Below, piece by piece: positions 5,920-7,074 of a stretch of DNA of 7,074 bases. The stretch comes from JBEIUL01 sp044356865. Lineage in GTDB: Bacteria > Planctomycetota > Phycisphaerae > Phycisphaerales > SM1A02. Every line of letters begins with the position of its first letter. Position 1 is the stretch's first letter. The stretch is from positions 1 through 7,074 of the forward strand of contig JBIKVN010000175.1 in the NCBI GenBank assembly GCA_044356865.1. The letters are read 5' to 3'. The notes beneath the pieces were generated by a model. That model did not search any database. It was not told the origin of the DNA and saw only the letters and a program-made list of their open reading frames with translations. Both the position numbers and the translations under genes were made by a program.

Positions 5920-6273
5920 TCACGATTCCGGCCGCTTCCACCGTTCGGCTTCGGGCCGCTCGGCGTCGCGCTCGAGCATGACCGCGGCCATCTTCACGCA
6001 CCGCCGGCAGGCGAGCCCATCCGACGCCCCCCGCCAGTGCGGCTCGTCGCGCCGTTCGAGGCAGAGGCGGCACTCCTCGCTCCCGTCCTTCCCGGCCGGC
6101 ATCCCGCCCGGAAGCCAGGTCGCCCGGAACGCCGCCGTCAGGCACGCCCCGCAGACGAGGCTGCCGTGGTGGCCCTCGACCATCGGCCGGTCCTCGCGCC
6201 AGCCCTCGCCGCAGAAGTCGCAGAGGAAGTCCTCCGGACGCATGTCGAGCGGATCGGAACCGGGCCGGTGCAT
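5920..6273 (-). CDS. Small protein with two C4 zinc-finger-like modules
   Basis: A 117-residue hypothetical protein with four CxxC pairs and a soluble composition. The first module is CDFC (18-21) and CGAC (41-44), 19 residues apart, a spacing like the N-terminal zinc domain of ClpX. The second is CRLC (68-71) and CRRC (89-92), 17 residues apart. Each probably binds one zinc ion in the cytoplasm, for protein or nucleic-acid contact. I recognise no named family. The start is well supported by GAGGAGG at 6283-6289, nine bases upstream and inside the trmB coding end; the gene begins 3 bases after the trmB stop, so translation is likely coupled. Met11 is a less likely alternative start. The charged tail after residue 95 has no clear feature. 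Confidence 0.78.
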   Translation of the reverse strand: MHRPGSDPLDMRPEDFLCDFCGEGWREDRPMVEGHHGSLVCGACLTAAFRATWLPGGMPAGKDGSEECRLCLERRDEPHWRGASDGLACRRCVKMAAVMLERDAERPEAERWKRPES

Positions 6274-6276
6274 CGG

Positions 6277-6930
6277 TCAGGGCCTCCTCAGGACCAGGGC
6301 GTGGAACGGCTTGCCCTCGCGGCGCAGCTTCCGCTCCCAGTTGGTGCCGACGACCTCGCCCTCGCCGGCGCTCGCGGGCGGGGCGAACTCCTCGCGGGCG
6401 AAGAGGTCCCGCACCTGCGCCTCGTGCTCGAGGTACCACGCCCAGAGCTCGTCGTGGTCGGTCACGAGCCGCAGGTCGCCGCCCGGGACGAGCACGCGAT
6501 GGAACTCCGCCAGCGTCGCGAGCTGCACGACCCTCCGCTTGTGGTGGCGGGCCTTCGGCCAGGGATCGCTGAAATAGAGGTGGATCGTCGACACGATCCC
6601 GTCGGGCATCCACGCCCGGAGGAACTCGACCGCGTCGGCATACAGCAGCCGCACGTTCGCGAGTCCCCGGCGGCGGACGCGGTCGGCGGCGTAGCGGTAG
6701 AACTCGCCCGCGTACTCGACGCCGAGGAAGTTGACCTCGGGCTCGAGCTCGCCCTGTTGGAGGAGGAACGTGCCCTTCGCCGAGCCGATCTCGAGCTCGA
6801 AGCGGCGCTCGGGATGCGGGAACCAGGCCCGCGGATCGACGCGGCCGAGGGCCGGGTCGGGCAGCGAGCGCCCCTCGATGCCATAGGCACCGGGGTCGAG
6901 CGTGCGTCCGCGTCCGAGGCCGAAACTCAT
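6277..6930 (-). CDS. trmB: tRNA (guanine-N7-)-methyltransferase TrmB
   Basis: A 217-residue class I SAM-dependent methyltransferase that makes m7G at position 46 in the variable loop of tRNAs. The SAM-binding LEIGSAKG lies at 46-53 and GVEY at 70-73. The signature LYFSDPWPKARHHKRR lies at 118-133, TDHDE at 157-161 and the C-terminal TNWERK at 196-201. All are hallmarks of the family and the length is normal. GAGGA overlaps the stop of the preceding hydrolase gene, 4 bases from this ATG, and only 7 bases separate the two genes. Together with the 3-base gap downstream this makes an operon. The N-terminal 40 residues (MSFGLGRGRTLDP...) are more variable, as usual. Confidence 0.96.
   Translation of the reverse strand: MSFGLGRGRTLDPGAYGIEGRSLPDPALGRVDPRAWFPHPERRFELEIGSAKGTFLLQQGELEPEVNFLGVEYAGEFYRYAADRVRRRGLANVRLLYADAVEFLRAWMPDGIVSTIHLYFSDPWPKARHHKRRVVQLATLAEFHRVLVPGGDLRLVTDHDELWAWYLEHEAQVRDLFAREEFAPPASAGEGEVVGTNWERKLRREGKPFHALVLRRP
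6283..6289 (-). promoter_or_regulatory. Strong ribosome binding site for the zinc-module gene
   Basis: Minus-strand GAGGAGG lies within the last codons of trmB, nine bases from the next start. It is the strongest Shine-Dalgarno match in the window, in contrast to rpmI, the pilin-like gene and the histidine kinase, which have weak sites or none. It fixes the start of the small protein. Confidence 0.7.
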
Positions 6931-6937
6931 GCGTTCC

Positions 6938-7074
6938 TCACGGGGCGGGCGTTGCGGCGACGGCCTTCACCCAGTCGACGATCGCGGCCAGCGCCGCGGG
7001 GTCGATCGTGGTCTCGATCTCGGCGTACTCCTCGGGCGAACCGGTCTTCGCCGGCTGCAGGAGGTGGTTCAGGC
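6938..7074 (-). CDS. C-terminal end of a probable alpha/beta hydrolase (partial)
   Basis: Only the last 44 codons are inside the window; the gene runs off the right edge. The visible end starts LNHLLQPAKTGSPEEYAEIE and continues to IVDWVKAVAATPAP before a TGA at 6938-6940. The pattern NHL(F/L)Q..xTGxPxEYxxIExT followed by a final helix is what I know from alpha/beta hydrolases of the dienelactone hydrolase/prolyl oligopeptidase type. There the histidine of NHL is the catalytic base. The nucleophile and acid residues would lie outside the window, so substrate and even family remain provisional. It is the first visible gene of the trmB operon. Confidence 0.6.
   Translation of the reverse strand, partial: LNHLLQPAKTGSPEEYAEIETTIDPAALAAIVDWVKAVAATPAP

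Noticed and set aside
4305..5981. Plus-strand 558-codon open frame opposite the histidine kinase
   Set aside because: The kinase on the other strand has every catalytic motif; this translation is a compositional shadow rich in R, D, E and A.

Overview
This is a GC-rich (roughly 70% by eye), densely coded bacterial window. The proteins point to Planctomycetota, most likely a Phycisphaerae-type lineage. The main clues are a planctomycete-style long ribosomal protein L35, a membrane protein with a pilin-like helix and the NHGG...DG C-terminal motif common in planctomycete pseudopilin-like proteins, and TrmB and L20 sequences of ordinary bacterial type. The placement comes from recognising sequence styles, not from a search. 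I see no tRNA, rRNA, CRISPR array, transposase or phage gene.

Left part (1-1728): positions 1-219 hold no gene I can support but contain four hairpin-forming inverted repeats. The minus-strand gene at 220-1404 is a clear hpnH, the radical-SAM adenosyl hopene transferase of bacteriohopanepolyol lipid synthesis. A 324-base divergent intergenic region separates it from a plus-strand ECF-type sigma factor (1729-2409). That region holds a dyad centred on a TATGCT box.

Middle (1729-4301): the sigma factor is followed after 4 bases by a 336-aa single-pass membrane protein (2414-3424). Its N-terminal part is soluble and charged, its central helix resembles a degenerate type IV pilin helix, and its outer domain ends in the H-x10-DG motif. 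By position and topology it is a candidate anti-sigma factor or sensor, though it lacks the zinc anti-sigma motif. This pair is the best candidate in the window for an undescribed system. A new promoter (TTGGCC, 17 bases, TATGCT) then precedes rpmI (L35) and rplT (L20). Their usual upstream partner infC is absent. A strong hairpin at 4272-4299 separates rplT from the convergent genes that follow.

Right part (4302-7074), all minus strand and read right to left: the C-terminal end of a probable alpha/beta hydrolase, then trmB (tRNA m7G46 methyltransferase), then a small protein with two C4 zinc-finger-like modules, then a membrane sensor histidine kinase without a response regulator in view. 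The first three genes are 3-7 bases apart with Shine-Dalgarno sequences lying in the preceding gene or over its stop, so they form a tight operon. The kinase begins 55 bases further on and may belong to it.
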